Shown: positions 11,501 to 17,238 of the stretch, in pieces
Position numbering within the stretch: the stretch's first letter is position 1
How the letters are laid out: each line of letters begins with the position of its first letter
DNA from: Kitasatospora mediocidica KCTC 9733
Lineage (GTDB): Bacteria; Actinomycetota; Actinomycetes; Streptomycetales; Streptomycetaceae
DNA length: 64,000 bases
Assembly: GCF_000744225.1 (NCBI RefSeq)
Contig: NZ_JQLN01000004.1
Span: forward strand, 310,001-374,000
Direction of reading: 5' to 3'
Made by a program: the position numbers and the translations under genes
The notes under the pieces: generated by a model
What the model saw: the letters and a program-made list of their open reading frames with translations, nothing else
What the model was told of the DNA's origin: nothing
Database searches by the model: none

Positions 11501-13567
11501 GGCAAGGTCAACATGGGGTCGCGCTGGTACAACCCGGCCGACGGCGTGTTCCTCAACAAGGACACCGTCTCCAACAACCCCACCCCCAACTCGGCCGCGG
11601 CGAACCCGTTCGCCTACGTCGACGACAACCCGATGATCGGCACCGACCCGAGCGGCCACTGCTCCTGGTGGACCGGCTCGTGCGAGGTCCAGGCCGCCAA
11701 GGCCGCAGCCGAACGCGTCGCCAGCGCCGCCCGGGCGGCAGCCCAGTGGGCCGCCCAGCAGGCCGCCGCGGCAGCCGCGTGGGCAGCCGAGCAGGCCAGG
11801 GCAGCGATCGCCGCGGCAGCAGCCGCAGCCGCCGCGATCGCCGCAGCAGCCCAGCGCGCCGCCGCAGCCGCGGCGAGCCGCATCGTCGACATGGGCCGCA
11901 GGGTCTACCAGGCGGCGAAACGCGTCTACCGGTACTCCGTCAAAACCGTCAGACGTGTGGTCCATACCGTGGTCCACGCCGTCCATACCGCCTACCACGC
12001 GGTCGCCAAGGCCGTGAAACACGTGGCAACCGTCGTCAAGAAGGCAGCCAAGGCCGTCGGCCACGCCGTCGCCAAGGCAGCCGTCGCCACCGCCAGCTAC
12101 GTCAAGCACCACGCCGCGGCGATCACCTCGTTCGTGGTCTCCACCGCCGTCTTCGCCGGTTGCGAAGCGGCCACGGCGGGCGTCGGCACGATCGGCTGTT
12201 CGGCCCTCTCCGGCGCGGCCGGAGCCCTGGTCGACCAGGGGTTCAAGTGCGCCTCCGGCGGAGGCAAGGCCTGCTCCGCCGGTGCGTTCGGCAAGTCGGC
12301 CCTCGTCGGCGGTGCGGAGGCCGCACTCGGTGACGGCCTCGGTGCCCTCGGCGGCAAGCTCCTCGGCAAGATCGGCCCGAAGGCCCTCGACGCCGCCGGA
12401 GGCCTCTTCGGCAAGGGAGCCAGCGAGGTCGCCGACGCGGGAGCACAGGACGCCACCGCGGTGGCCACCCACGAGACGACGAGCGAGGCGAGCCAGAGCG
12501 CAACGCAAGGCGCGACGTGCAAGACCGGACCGCACAGCTTCACCGGCAACACCCCGGTCCTGCTGGCGGACAACACAACCAAGCCGATCAGCCAGATCAA
12601 GATCGGCGACCAGATCACCAACTCCGTGCCCGGCAAGGACGGCACCGAGACCCACACCGTCACCAACGTCATCGTCACCACCACCGACCATGACTTCGTC
12701 AACCTGACCATCACCCCGACCAAGACCGACAGCAGCAGCACCGCCTCCAAGGCAGGCAAGGCCCTCCTCGGCCTCGCCGCCGGTGTCGCTGCCCTGACCC
12801 TCTGGGCCGCCCCGGCCCAGCCCGCCCAGGCCGCCGAACCCTCGGCCGCCACGTCGACCACCGCCCCTGCGACTCAGGCCAAGGCGCCCGCCTCTGCCGA
12901 CGACGTCCAGACCGACGGCTCGACCCTGACCACCACCTACCACCACCCCTTCTACGACGAGACCCAGCACGCCTTCGTCGAGGCCCAGTACCTCAACCCC
13001 GGCGACGTCCTGCAGACCCCCACCGGCACCGCCACGGTCGCCACCACCCACCTCTTCCACGCTGACACCACCACCTACGACCTGACCATCGGCGACCTCC
13101 ACACGTACTACGTGGAGGCAGGCAGCACCCCGGTTCTCGTTCACAATATTTCTCTTCCTTGCCCGTCGGAATTGCAGGCGGGCCTCGAGAAGGCAAAGAA
13201 CGCGAGTTCTTCATTCGACCGTCCCGGTGGCATGTCCGGCCATGCACAGCTGAGCGACGGCGCATCTCACGACCTTTCTTCGGGCGGTGACGGTCGCAAT
13301 CTCCGATCGGATTGGGAAGCACCTCCAGGGACAACGGACGAGAATTTCCACCACTTGGAGAATCAGACGGCAGCACTGATGCGCAAATCTGGATCAGATG
13401 AAGCTTACTTGTACCTGCACAAGGCTCAAGGTGCAGCCTATGGAGCATGCAAGTACTGCGTCTCTGCAATGCGAGAAATGCTGCCGCAAGGCTCCAAGCT
13501 AATGGTTATCTGGCAAAATGAGGAAGGGGCCATCAAGAACAGGGTCTTCATCGGTGCGGCTGATTAG
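2576..13567 (+). CDS. Giant secreted Rhs polymorphic toxin with LamG, HINT and DddA-like deaminase tip
   Basis: A 3663-aa exported protein. Residues 1-43 form a signal peptide with a very basic n-region (RRRRERRRR), a hydrophobic core and an AMA cleavage motif. A DNRLRE-like module (about 365-545) is followed by Fn3-like sequence. Three concanavalin/LamG-like domains lie near residues 900-1140, 1190-1420 and 1950-2160, set among dozens of YD repeats (YxYDxxGN) up to the Rhs core end (GSRWYNPADGVFL, YVDDNPMIGTDPSG; near 2980-3023). Then come an Ala-rich and cationic helical region (about 3035-3180), a HINT domain (3315-3524) and the toxin tip (3525-3663). The tip has H3593-L-E3595 and C3625-K-Y-C3628, the zinc and proton-shuttle residues of nucleic-acid deaminases. 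It is probably exported by Sec and cleaved by HINT to free the deaminase. A weak ribosome site (TGGGGTGA) precedes the ATG. The putative immunity gene follows. Confidence 0.9.
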   Translation: MPVPPARLTRRRRERRRRVIRSLALLVVTMLSLMLTTEQAMATGATLPAFSLSPLQSFVSSLFAGKPSWSGVPQQHTGSAAGHGHTAAAAQTKANRGAGHAPGAGKGELPEVKPYARNFKTGASATAVKGYDPATSKRNAAKSTADTDYFDNADGTFSRRVAQQKTNFQDASGAWQPVNTNVAKAGDGRFHEAANNLSVDFAPQAADGALASFGVDPAHGLSYGLKGAAQVTGTASGSTVTYAGVLPDTDLMVAPISEGLKESVVLHSAQAANSWVFPLNLTGLTPSLNTAGGVDLKDSSGKVVETIPAAYAYDSKIAPVSGERGTTHDVTYQLITDGGKPALQMTLSAAWLHDKARSFPVTVDPSIWDFVNTTYAESGSDTPQVDHSMEQTIKVGSWDSGPHSANSFEQDWYHTFDGSGVSLVSAHLWLYDIWASTCTPETFNVSQITQPWTPSSVTSYPGPSFGSPIGTLTPTVSKACVNNSGSTTGGDQLVVPLNTAAMQNLANGTTPDYGLAISAPTNDNLHWKQFGSMADPGAAPYVVYDYTGNVPPQVEATYPQNGNTTDTLTPQLQAFADDSQVLSSALKYDFQVYDGSNNKLADSGLVSGGGWTVPSGTLKWGQSYYWTVQANNGTQYSPAAPYSELSVQVPQPAITSSLSQNGDANGFDPATGNFTKSVTDAEVSTSGPSLDVVRDYNSRDYRTNGAFGSGWSSILDARATERKDASGNLTGVVVTYPDGSQVGFGKSADGTFAAPAGRFATLRAITGGYTLTDKNDTVYTFTQSLGTGAYGIYSVADANTRAIYFYWTAGEVTGIASAVSNRSLHFNWSTPTGAGSPHVSSVYTDPVVAGNWSTALTWTYSYTGDQLTKLCSPTDTTSCSQYSYTPGSQFQTQVLDAGASSLWPLNETSGAANAASAVNTNEGADKATYNTVTLGQAGPLAGSTATAAGFNGSSSYIEIPKSLASSSSQYTMSMWFKTTSTTPGVLFSYSTLPLSSGTTAAQFTPSIYLDAHGRINAEFWNTSGVAPIVSGAVNDGNWHQVVLAGAGSSQTLYLDGSQVGQPLSGMIGRSGGYTSALQGHTYIGAGFLGGTWPDEPHYSTTINTGYATYFNGTIAQVAAFPKGLTATQVAAQYTAGKQAGTLLTGITRPSGKQFATVGYDTNTAQVTQVTDENGGVWQIGKPSVAGSSQVYRSAVMGAAPAGYWRLGDTAGASNAYDEVKYGTGTYNAATLGSGGPFADATAAKFNGSSSYVQLPSTDTVGTGPNSVEMWFNMPAGNTAGGVLFDYAGASLTGGSPRGNSWVPALYVGTDGKLHGKFWDQYTTAWQIVTPSTVNDGKWHHVVLSASATSQSMYLDGSLTGTTLGTRTVSPSTYVYVGAGESSSWPNGPTNTEGYFPGSISDVAFYRAQLTAADAAQHFQAGQNSAGLSPLETVNVVDPGGKTLVHQYDPNAGNHQVAEIDGGGNKTSYGYDSGGFLHTTTDPDGDVTTTGHDVRGNTVSVTGCQNQAAGVCSTKYYSYWPDDTTATLTTADPRNDVLLTVRDGRSSSATDNTYLTSYTYDASGNKISTTTPPVAGFPNGRTTTTTYSDGSANFPATDTGTVPLGLPVKTTSPGGAVNSIAYLHSGDVASTTDPAGLKTSYTYDGQGRPLTKTVVSDTYPAGLTTAYAYDGLSQVVKETNPPITDRVTGAIHSSVSSTVFDADGNITSQSVTDATGGDSPRTESTTYNQYDQVASRTDANGNAGAANGATTTSTYDSSGNLLQETNPAGVVTAYTYDSNGHLLTQSVLGITGDPTNPTAPATVVESSRAYDPAGRLASVTDAMGNTTAYTYTDDGLTATVTKTDSNGANPFVLQSDLYDAAGNLTQRTSSNGATVTQYQVDAASRTTGTTIDPTGVDRTTSMSYTPDDLIATSNEHDSSGWDRTTSSTYDGAGRTLSQTLYGDASGHPNGWWPLSQTSGSTVTDATGTGNTASANGPVTWSNSAATFNGSDWLATNGPVINTASSYTVSAWANLADTSSDHTIVAQGGKNTEAFYLQYSKALNTWAFVSPSADATSGVSYPEAAGTSPATTNTWTHLVGVYDGSAGTMTLYVNGTAAATTSNASAWNATGPLSIGNAVLSGGGQLYGTGDSGSVANVQVYQRALSATEAAGLYSSGRGGGTVGSSGQQTTNYTYDQRGLTTSMTDANGNTTNYVNDEAGNRTITSAPTVSVETAGGTPAPSHPTTTSGFNTFGEEVEQLDPNGNEVTHTYDANGEETSSTDPSYTPPGSSTPITATTTQTYDALGDVITATRADGKSSSYLFDQRGELAQETTPDGNKTHYTYDTNGDKLSVTDASGAVHQATYDYMGREITSSTLERYPTAQTLTETSSYAVSSGNPYGAFLSSQTSADGRTTSYGYNRAGDLASTTDPAGNTTSYAYDFMGNRQKTTAPDGSMTETDYNASGQPALTKQYSSGPLPFLLAQSSQTYDGVGNVLSSTDARNNTSTFTYDATGMVTNEIQPVSATSSITTSFGYDAKGERTRFTDGRGNSWKYTYNSWGKPESSIAPTTATYTAASDGTTGYVYDQLGRLTQVNQPGGVVNTMTYDVSGNLTSQSGSGAEAATATRNFTYDPLGQVLTAQTTAAGTAGQTGYQAATSESFGYDDRGDLLSASGTAGTSSFGYTKDGLLASRTDAAGTTSYTYDNGGRLATMNDPATGNTLTYGYNSLSQPTSISYGASGQTRAFSYDPMHRLTGDTLTSGSTTLASIAYGYDQDSNLASKTTTGVTGASANTYTYDYANRLSSWNNGTTNTAYSYDASGNRIQVGSNVFTYDERDQLTSDGTQTYRYSARGTMTEDRTGGTPAVYASDAYGQQIIAGQDTYTLDASGRVMTSVGTGGGGNRTFQYTGGGNQLASDGTNTYTWDAAGGLVGTNTPGGTTATGHTVMTDQHDDVVGQFGSGSTALTGSQTYDPLGNVTATAGLVGQLGYQSGWTDSANGKVNMGSRWYNPADGVFLNKDTVSNNPTPNSAAANPFAYVDDNPMIGTDPSGHCSWWTGSCEVQAAKAAAERVASAARAAAQWAAQQAAAAAAWAAEQARAAIAAAAAAAAAIAAAAQRAAAAAASRIVDMGRRVYQAAKRVYRYSVKTVRRVVHTVVHAVHTAYHAVAKAVKHVATVVKKAAKAVGHAVAKAAVATASYVKHHAAAITSFVVSTAVFAGCEAATAGVGTIGCSALSGAAGALVDQGFKCASGGGKACSAGAFGKSALVGGAEAALGDGLGALGGKLLGKIGPKALDAAGGLFGKGASEVADAGAQDATAVATHETTSEASQSATQGATCKTGPHSFTGNTPVLLADNTTKPISQIKIGDQITNSVPGKDGTETHTVTNVIVTTTDHDFVNLTITPTKTDSSSTASKAGKALLGLAAGVAALTLWAAPAQPAQAAEPSAATSTTAPATQAKAPASADDVQTDGSTLTTTYHHPFYDETQHAFVEAQYLNPGDVLQTPTGTATVATTHLFHADTTTYDLTIGDLHTYYVEAGSTPVLVHNISLPCPSELQAGLEKAKNASSSFDRPGGMSGHAQLSDGASHDLSSGGDGRNLRSDWEAPPGTTDENFHHLENQTAALMRKSGSDEAYLYLHKAQGAAYGACKYCVSAMREMLPQGSKLMVIWQNEEGAIKNRVFIGAAD
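6880..11640 (+). repeat. Rhs/YD-repeat coding tract of the first Rhs protein
   Basis: Short degenerate coding repeats of the form TACACCTACGAC-n-GGCAAC (Y-T-Y-D-x-x-G-N) recur about every 60-75 bases, broken by one LamG insertion (about 8420-9050). In known Rhs and TcB/TcC structures such repeats build a beta-strand cage that encloses the C-terminal toxin. The DNA similarity between units makes the tract prone to recombination and assembly collapse. Confidence 0.85.
11680..12110 (+). other. Ala-rich then cationic helical linker between Rhs core and HINT domain
   Basis: Just after the Rhs core (DPSGHCSWWTG) comes an almost pure Ala/Arg/Gln/Trp helix of about 70 residues. About 70 residues rich in Val, Lys, His and Tyr (VRRVVHTVVHAVHTAYHAV and similar) follow, with a short hydrophobic segment after them. 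The pattern is amphipathic and resembles membrane-active peptides. A role in moving the toxin across a target envelope is inference only. Confidence 0.5.
12518..13147 (+). other. Pretoxin HINT (intein-like autocleavage) domain
   Basis: The domain begins with Cys (CKTGPHSFTGNTPVLLADN), the nucleophile of HINT domains. It contains a TTTYHHPFY block with the catalytic His and ends in LHTYYVEAGSTPVLVHN, the standard HINT terminus. Cleavage is expected next to the final Asn (residue 3524), releasing the downstream tip or exposing it. A roughly 60-residue insertion in the middle contains a hydrophobic stretch (ALLGLAAGVAALTLWAA) and an Ala/Thr/Pro linker. Confidence 0.85.
13148..13564 (+). other. 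C-terminal nucleic-acid cytosine deaminase tip (DddA/SCP1.201-like)
   Basis: The last 139 residues follow the deaminase order: HLENQTAALMRKSGSDEAYLYL supplies a zinc-ligand His and a catalytic Glu, and GACKYC followed by a MLPQGSKLMV strand supplies the two Cys zinc ligands. From memory, the Burkholderia dsDNA deaminase DddA has the matching order HVEGQSALFMR, then CGFC, then LLPENAKMTVV, and it belongs to the SCP1.201-like deaminase family. The tip is much poorer in G+C than the core. Whether it acts on dsDNA, ssDNA or RNA cannot be told from sequence. Confidence 0.8.
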
Positions 13568-13612
13568 GCAAATCGAATAAGTGCGACCGCATTACGATCC
13601 GCACACTTGATG

Positions 13613-13659
13613 GGCGACGCCCGCACGACAGCCTCTCCGGCTGTCGTGCGGGCGTCGCC
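13613..13659. terminator. Perfect 21-bp hairpin between toxin and immunity genes
   Basis: Arms 13613-13633 and 13639-13659 are exactly complementary around a 5-base loop, with no T-run after them. This is the usual form of streptomycete terminators. It lies 46 bases after the Rhs stop and 56 bases before the chosen immunity start. Confidence 0.8.
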
Positions 13660-13715
13660 GGTTGGTGGAGTGCAGCTGCTCGGTCTGCCAGCTTCCGACG
13701 TCGAGAGATTTGCCT

Positions 13716-14408
13716 GTGCGCTATCATGGGCGAGTGATTGATCCTGCAGACATTAATCTCCCCGCCCTCCTCGCCCGCTGGTATGGGCCGCCTGATTGTT
13801 CGGAATGGCAGGTCCCGGAGGACCTCCCGGGGATCCCTCAGCCGATTAGTGAGTGGTACAGCCTCGCCTATCGCTGGGAGGTGATCAGGTCAGCCGAGCA
13901 TCAAATTTTTGGACCTCGGAAGATCAGATTGAACCAAGGGAAGGTTGAGTTTGCTGCTGACTCTACCGGCGACTGGTTCTGGGCCTTTGATGCCGAGGAC
14001 TCAAATTCTGTCTACGAGGCTGAATTGCATGGTGAATGGAGGCTGATTCCCGAGTCCCTCCCAGAATTTCTTGTCCATGCAACGCTCAAGGACGCTGCCG
14101 CCTCAGCGAACTTCTGTCGAACTTGCTCTCAAGTTCCTAACGAAATCCTTCCAGACGTATTGGCCGAAGTGGAAGAGGTCGACTTCGGAGGATGGGAGTG
14201 GCCGCGCCCCGGCCGTCGAATATTCATGAATGAAGTGCTGATTGTGGAGATTGGTCCAGCAATGGACTTTAGGGCCCCAAGGCGCAACAGGGAGGGCTTC
14301 TCTTTCGTGAGAGCTTCAGGAATTTCCGCCGAAAGCCTCAGTGGCTTGGATGGAATTCCTTCCGTGAAGTGGCAGGTCTATTCAGCTGATGATCATTGTG
14401 ATTCGTAG
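13716..14408 (+). CDS. Putative immunity protein for the deaminase toxin (SUKH/SMI1-like)
   Basis: A 230-aa cytosolic protein directly after the toxin, on the same strand. It should bind and block the deaminase tip in the producer. Residues around GKVEFAADSTGDWFWAFDAED followed by GEWRLIPESLPEFL have the strand pattern and aromatic/acidic style of SUKH (SMI1/KNR4) immunity proteins, which are frequent partners of Rhs toxins. The match is by eye and not firm. The GTG at 13716 is chosen because GAGAGA lies 7 bases upstream. GTG at 13734 (VIDPADINL) is also possible, and a TTG at 13662 lies just past the hairpin. Base composition is as low in G+C as the toxin tip and unlike the rest of the window, which suggests toxin and immunity moved together. 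Confidence 0.75.
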   Translation: MRYHGRVIDPADINLPALLARWYGPPDCSEWQVPEDLPGIPQPISEWYSLAYRWEVIRSAEHQIFGPRKIRLNQGKVEFAADSTGDWFWAFDAEDSNSVYEAELHGEWRLIPESLPEFLVHATLKDAAASANFCRTCSQVPNEILPDVLAEVEEVDFGGWEWPRPGRRIFMNEVLIVEIGPAMDFRAPRRNREGFSFVRASGISAESLSGLDGIPSVKWQVYSADDHCDS

Positions 14409-14585
14409 GCGACTGCCTTCCTGATCTAACCAGACTGACACATCCCGCGCGAATGCGGCGGTAACTAACAAGAGGTTCGACGGCCATGTCAGACCCTGGG
14501 AGGATATGCCGAGTGGTAACTGTGCGCAGGATGCCATAGCACCCTTTCCCGAATAGCCCTGAACGGGACTTTCCGAAAGGTTCAC

Positions 14586-14620
14586 AGAAGCCCCTCCGGA
14601 TTTCCGTTGGTGGGGCTTCT
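14586..14620. terminator. Hairpin downstream of the immunity gene
   Basis: AGAAGCCCC (14586-14594) pairs with GGGGCTTCT (14612-14620) across a 17-base loop. It probably ends the immunity transcript. Confidence 0.6.
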
Positions 14621-14726
14621 AACCGTTCGACGGCAGTACCTCACGGCCACGTCAGCGAACGAGCGCCCCACAAAGCGGCGGGGCCGCCCGCCAGGTCGTC
14701 CTGGCCACATCGGGTCGCTCCCCTAT

Positions 14727-14758
14727 TGGCTGTGCCGCATGGCACTGCGGCACAGCCA
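14727..14758. terminator. 12-bp inverted repeat in the gap before the EF-G-like gene
   Basis: TGGCTGTGCCGC and GCGGCACAGCCA are perfect arms around an 8-base loop. Around it, 14409-15079 holds no convincing gene. It also contains the preceding terminator and a small dyad CGAAAC/GTTTCG at 14941-14957 that may belong to the promoter of the next gene. Confidence 0.55.
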
Positions 14759-15079
14759 TTTCAGTGAACACCGCTGGTGGGCTTGCCGGTTCAACAGCGC
14801 ACCCAGACACAGTCCTGGTGGTGGAGTGCGTCGAAGCGATCCTTATGGGCTTCAAGGCGGCTCGCATGCGCAGGCCGCACACCCGCCGCCCGAGCCGCCC
14901 GCACCGCGTCTACGTTCCGCCACGCGGCCTCTGGCCACGCCGAAACGCCTTGTTTCGACGAGTGTCACCCCCCACGCCGCCCAAATGGCCGGGCCGGAGC
15001 AGCGGTGGAAAGCTCGGAGGGGATGCGTCCGATGCGTCCCATACGACCCCGTGCGTGCCCGTCGGGAGGAGTGGCAGCG

Positions 15080-17146
15080 ATGTCCGAGCGAGGAACGTCC
15101 CGGGCGGGGGCGGGGGGCCGGGCGCCTGTCGTCGAGCGGCCGGAGCAGGTGCGCAATGTCGTGCTGGTCGGGGTCAGCGGGGTCGGCAAGAGCACGCTGG
15201 CCGAGTCGCTGGCGCTGGCGGCGGGGGCGGTGACGCGGGCCGGGCGGGTCGAGGACGGGACGACCGTCTCCGACTACGAGGAGATCGAGCACCAGCAGCA
15301 GCGCTCGGTCCGGCTGGCCTTGCTGCCGCTGGAGTGGCGCGGGGTCAAGATCAACCTGCTGGACCCGCCCGGCTACGCCGACTTCGCGGGTGAGCTGAAC
15401 GCCGCCGTGCGCGCGGCCGACGCCGCGGTGTTCCTGGTCTCCGCCACCGAACCCGTGACGGGGCCGGTGCTCGTGCTCTGGCAGGCCTGCGCCGACGCCC
15501 GGCTTCCCCGGGCGATCGCCGTCACCCGGATGGACGCAGCGCGGGCCGACTTCGCCGAGGTGCTGGCCGCCTGCCAGGAGACTTTCGCCGGCGACCGGCC
15601 CGACTCCGTCCAGCCGCTGGACCTGCCGGTGCGCACGGAGGGGCACGTGCACGGCACGGTCGACGTGCTGTCCGGCGCGACGCACGGGGAGGCCGCCGCT
15701 CCGCCCGACACCGCGCCGGCCCGCGAGCAGCTCGTGGAGGCCATCGCCGGCGAGGACGACACGCTGCTGGAGCGCTACCTCGACGGCGAGAACCTCGACT
15801 CCGGCTCCCTGGCCGCCGGCCTGCGCGGGGCCGTGCTGCACGACGCGCTGCACCCGGTGCTGCCGACCACCCAGGACGGCACCGGCGCCGTCGAACTGCT
15901 GGACCTGATCGTCGACTCGTTCCCCTCCCCCGCCGACCGGACCGGGCGCGGCGACCCGCTGCCCTGCGACCCGAAGGCCCCGCTCGCCGCGCAGGTGATC
16001 CACAACACCGGCGACCCGTACGTCGGGCGGCTCAGCCTGGTCCGGGTCTTCGCCGGGACCCTGCACCCCGACACCCTGCTGCACGTCAGCGGCCCCCAGG
16101 GCGGCGAGTCGGAGGAGCGGATCTCCGCGCTCACCAGCCCGTTCGGCAAGCACCAGCGCCCGGTGCCGGAGGCGATCGCCGGCGACCTGGTCTGCGTCGC
16201 CAAGCTCACTGCGGCCCGGGCCGGCGACACGCTGTCGGATCCGTCCGCGCCGCAGCTGCTGGAGCCGTGGAGCCTGCCCGACCCGCTGCTGCCGATCGCC
16301 GTCGAGGCACACAGCAAGGCGGACGACGACAAGCTCGCCCAGGGCCTGGCCAAGCTCACCGCGCATGACGCGGCCGTCCGGGTCGAGCAGAACCCGGACA
16401 CCCACCAGATCGTGCTCTGGTGCACCGGCGAGGCCCACGCGGCCGTCGTCCTACAGCAGTTGGGGTCGCTGTACGGCGTGCGGGTGGACCAGGTGCCGTA
16501 CCGGGTGGCGCTGCGCGAGACCTTCGCCGGGACGGCGACCGGGCACGGGCGGCTGGTCAAGCAGTCCGGCGGGCACGGGCAGTACGCGCTCTGCGAGTTG
16601 CTGGTGGAGCCGCTGCCGGCCGGTGGCGGCTTCGAGTTCGTGGACAAGGTGGTCGGCGGCGCGGTGCCGCGGCACTTCGTGCCGTCCGTCGAGAAGGGCG
16701 TGCGGGCCCAGTTGGCGCACGGCCTGAGCGACGGACATCCGTTGGTGGACATCCGGGTCACCCTGGTAGACGGCAAGGCGCACTCGGTGGACTCCTCCGA
16801 CGCCTCCTTCCAGACCGCGGCCGGTCTGGCGCTGCGCGACGCGGCCGCCCAGACCACCGTCCAGCTGCTCGAACCCGTGGCCGATGTCGGGGTGTTGATC
16901 CCCGACGAGTACCAGGGCGCCGTCTTCAGCGACCTGTCGATGCGGCGCGGCCGGGTGCTCGGCACCGAGGCCGCCGGCCCGGGCCGCAGCCTGCTGCGGG
17001 CCGAGGTCCCCGAGCTCGAACTCACACGCTACGCCGTCGACTTGCGCTCCCTCTCGCACGGCACCGGCTCCTTCACTCGCACCCCGCTGCGCTACGAGCC
17101 GATGCCCGCCGCCGTCGCCGCCCACCTCGCGCGGACGCAGGAGTAG
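15080..17146 (+). CDS. Elongation factor G-like GTPase (EF-G2 type)
   Basis: A 688-aa translational-GTPase paralogue of FusA. The P-loop GVSGVGKS is at residues 31-38, switch II appears as DPPGY, and the remaining EF-G domains II-V follow in order (PYVGRLSLVRVFAGTL of domain II; HGQYALCELLVEPLP and GGAVPRHFVPSVEKG of domain IV; PDEYQGAVFSDLSMRRGRVLG of domain V). The guanine-specifying NKxD motif reads TRMD, so nucleotide preference may be altered. EF-G2 paralogues occur in many actinobacteria; their exact role is unsettled. GGGAGGAG lies 8 bases before the ATG at 15080, so upstream in-frame starts are rejected. It sits between two Rhs toxin loci. Confidence 0.88.
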   Translation: MSERGTSRAGAGGRAPVVERPEQVRNVVLVGVSGVGKSTLAESLALAAGAVTRAGRVEDGTTVSDYEEIEHQQQRSVRLALLPLEWRGVKINLLDPPGYADFAGELNAAVRAADAAVFLVSATEPVTGPVLVLWQACADARLPRAIAVTRMDAARADFAEVLAACQETFAGDRPDSVQPLDLPVRTEGHVHGTVDVLSGATHGEAAAPPDTAPAREQLVEAIAGEDDTLLERYLDGENLDSGSLAAGLRGAVLHDALHPVLPTTQDGTGAVELLDLIVDSFPSPADRTGRGDPLPCDPKAPLAAQVIHNTGDPYVGRLSLVRVFAGTLHPDTLLHVSGPQGGESEERISALTSPFGKHQRPVPEAIAGDLVCVAKLTAARAGDTLSDPSAPQLLEPWSLPDPLLPIAVEAHSKADDDKLAQGLAKLTAHDAAVRVEQNPDTHQIVLWCTGEAHAAVVLQQLGSLYGVRVDQVPYRVALRETFAGTATGHGRLVKQSGGHGQYALCELLVEPLPAGGGFEFVDKVVGGAVPRHFVPSVEKGVRAQLAHGLSDGHPLVDIRVTLVDGKAHSVDSSDASFQTAAGLALRDAAAQTTVQLLEPVADVGVLIPDEYQGAVFSDLSMRRGRVLGTEAAGPGRSLLRAEVPELELTRYAVDLRSLSHGTGSFTRTPLRYEPMPAAVAAHLARTQE

Positions 17147-17161
17147 CGCGGAGGAAACGCC

Positions 17162-17221
17162 TGAGCCGGAGAGCCGGGAGGGGACTGGCCGGGCCAGCTC
17201 CCTCCCCTGCTCTCCGGCTCA
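17162..17221. terminator. Long bidirectional terminator between convergent genes
   Basis: Outer arms TGAGCCGGAGAGC (17162-17174) and GCTCTCCGGCTCA (17209-17221) are perfect. The sequence between them is itself nearly self-complementary. It lies between the stop codons of the EF-G-like gene and the lectin gene. Confidence 0.8.
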
Positions 17222-17238
17222 TGACCGGCGCCCGGCGA

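Noticed and set aside
2639..13144. A 3501-codon open frame on the minus strand opposite the first Rhs gene
   Set aside because: The sequence is Gly/Val/Arg low complexity with no domain. It is an antisense shadow created by strong third-position G+C bias in the Rhs gene. The Rhs reading has a signal peptide, domains and motifs.
13613..13659. Attachment site or integrase core for the toxin cassette
   Set aside because: I considered the hairpin as an att site, but no integrase or direct repeat flanks the low-G+C stretch.
13662..13715. TTG start for the immunity gene
   Set aside because: It begins just past the terminator hairpin with no ribosome site. GTG at 13716 has GAGAGA at the right distance.
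14777..15079. Upstream extension of the EF-G-like gene
   Set aside because: Composition is low-complexity Arg/Ala and no homologous EF-G sequence is present before the Met at 15080, which has a good ribosome site.
14764..15393. An alternative plus-strand open frame (VLVVECVEAILMGFKAARMRR)
   Set aside because: It has an interesting start but runs out of frame through the EF-G-like gene and shows no domain. It could be a fossil, but evidence is insufficient.
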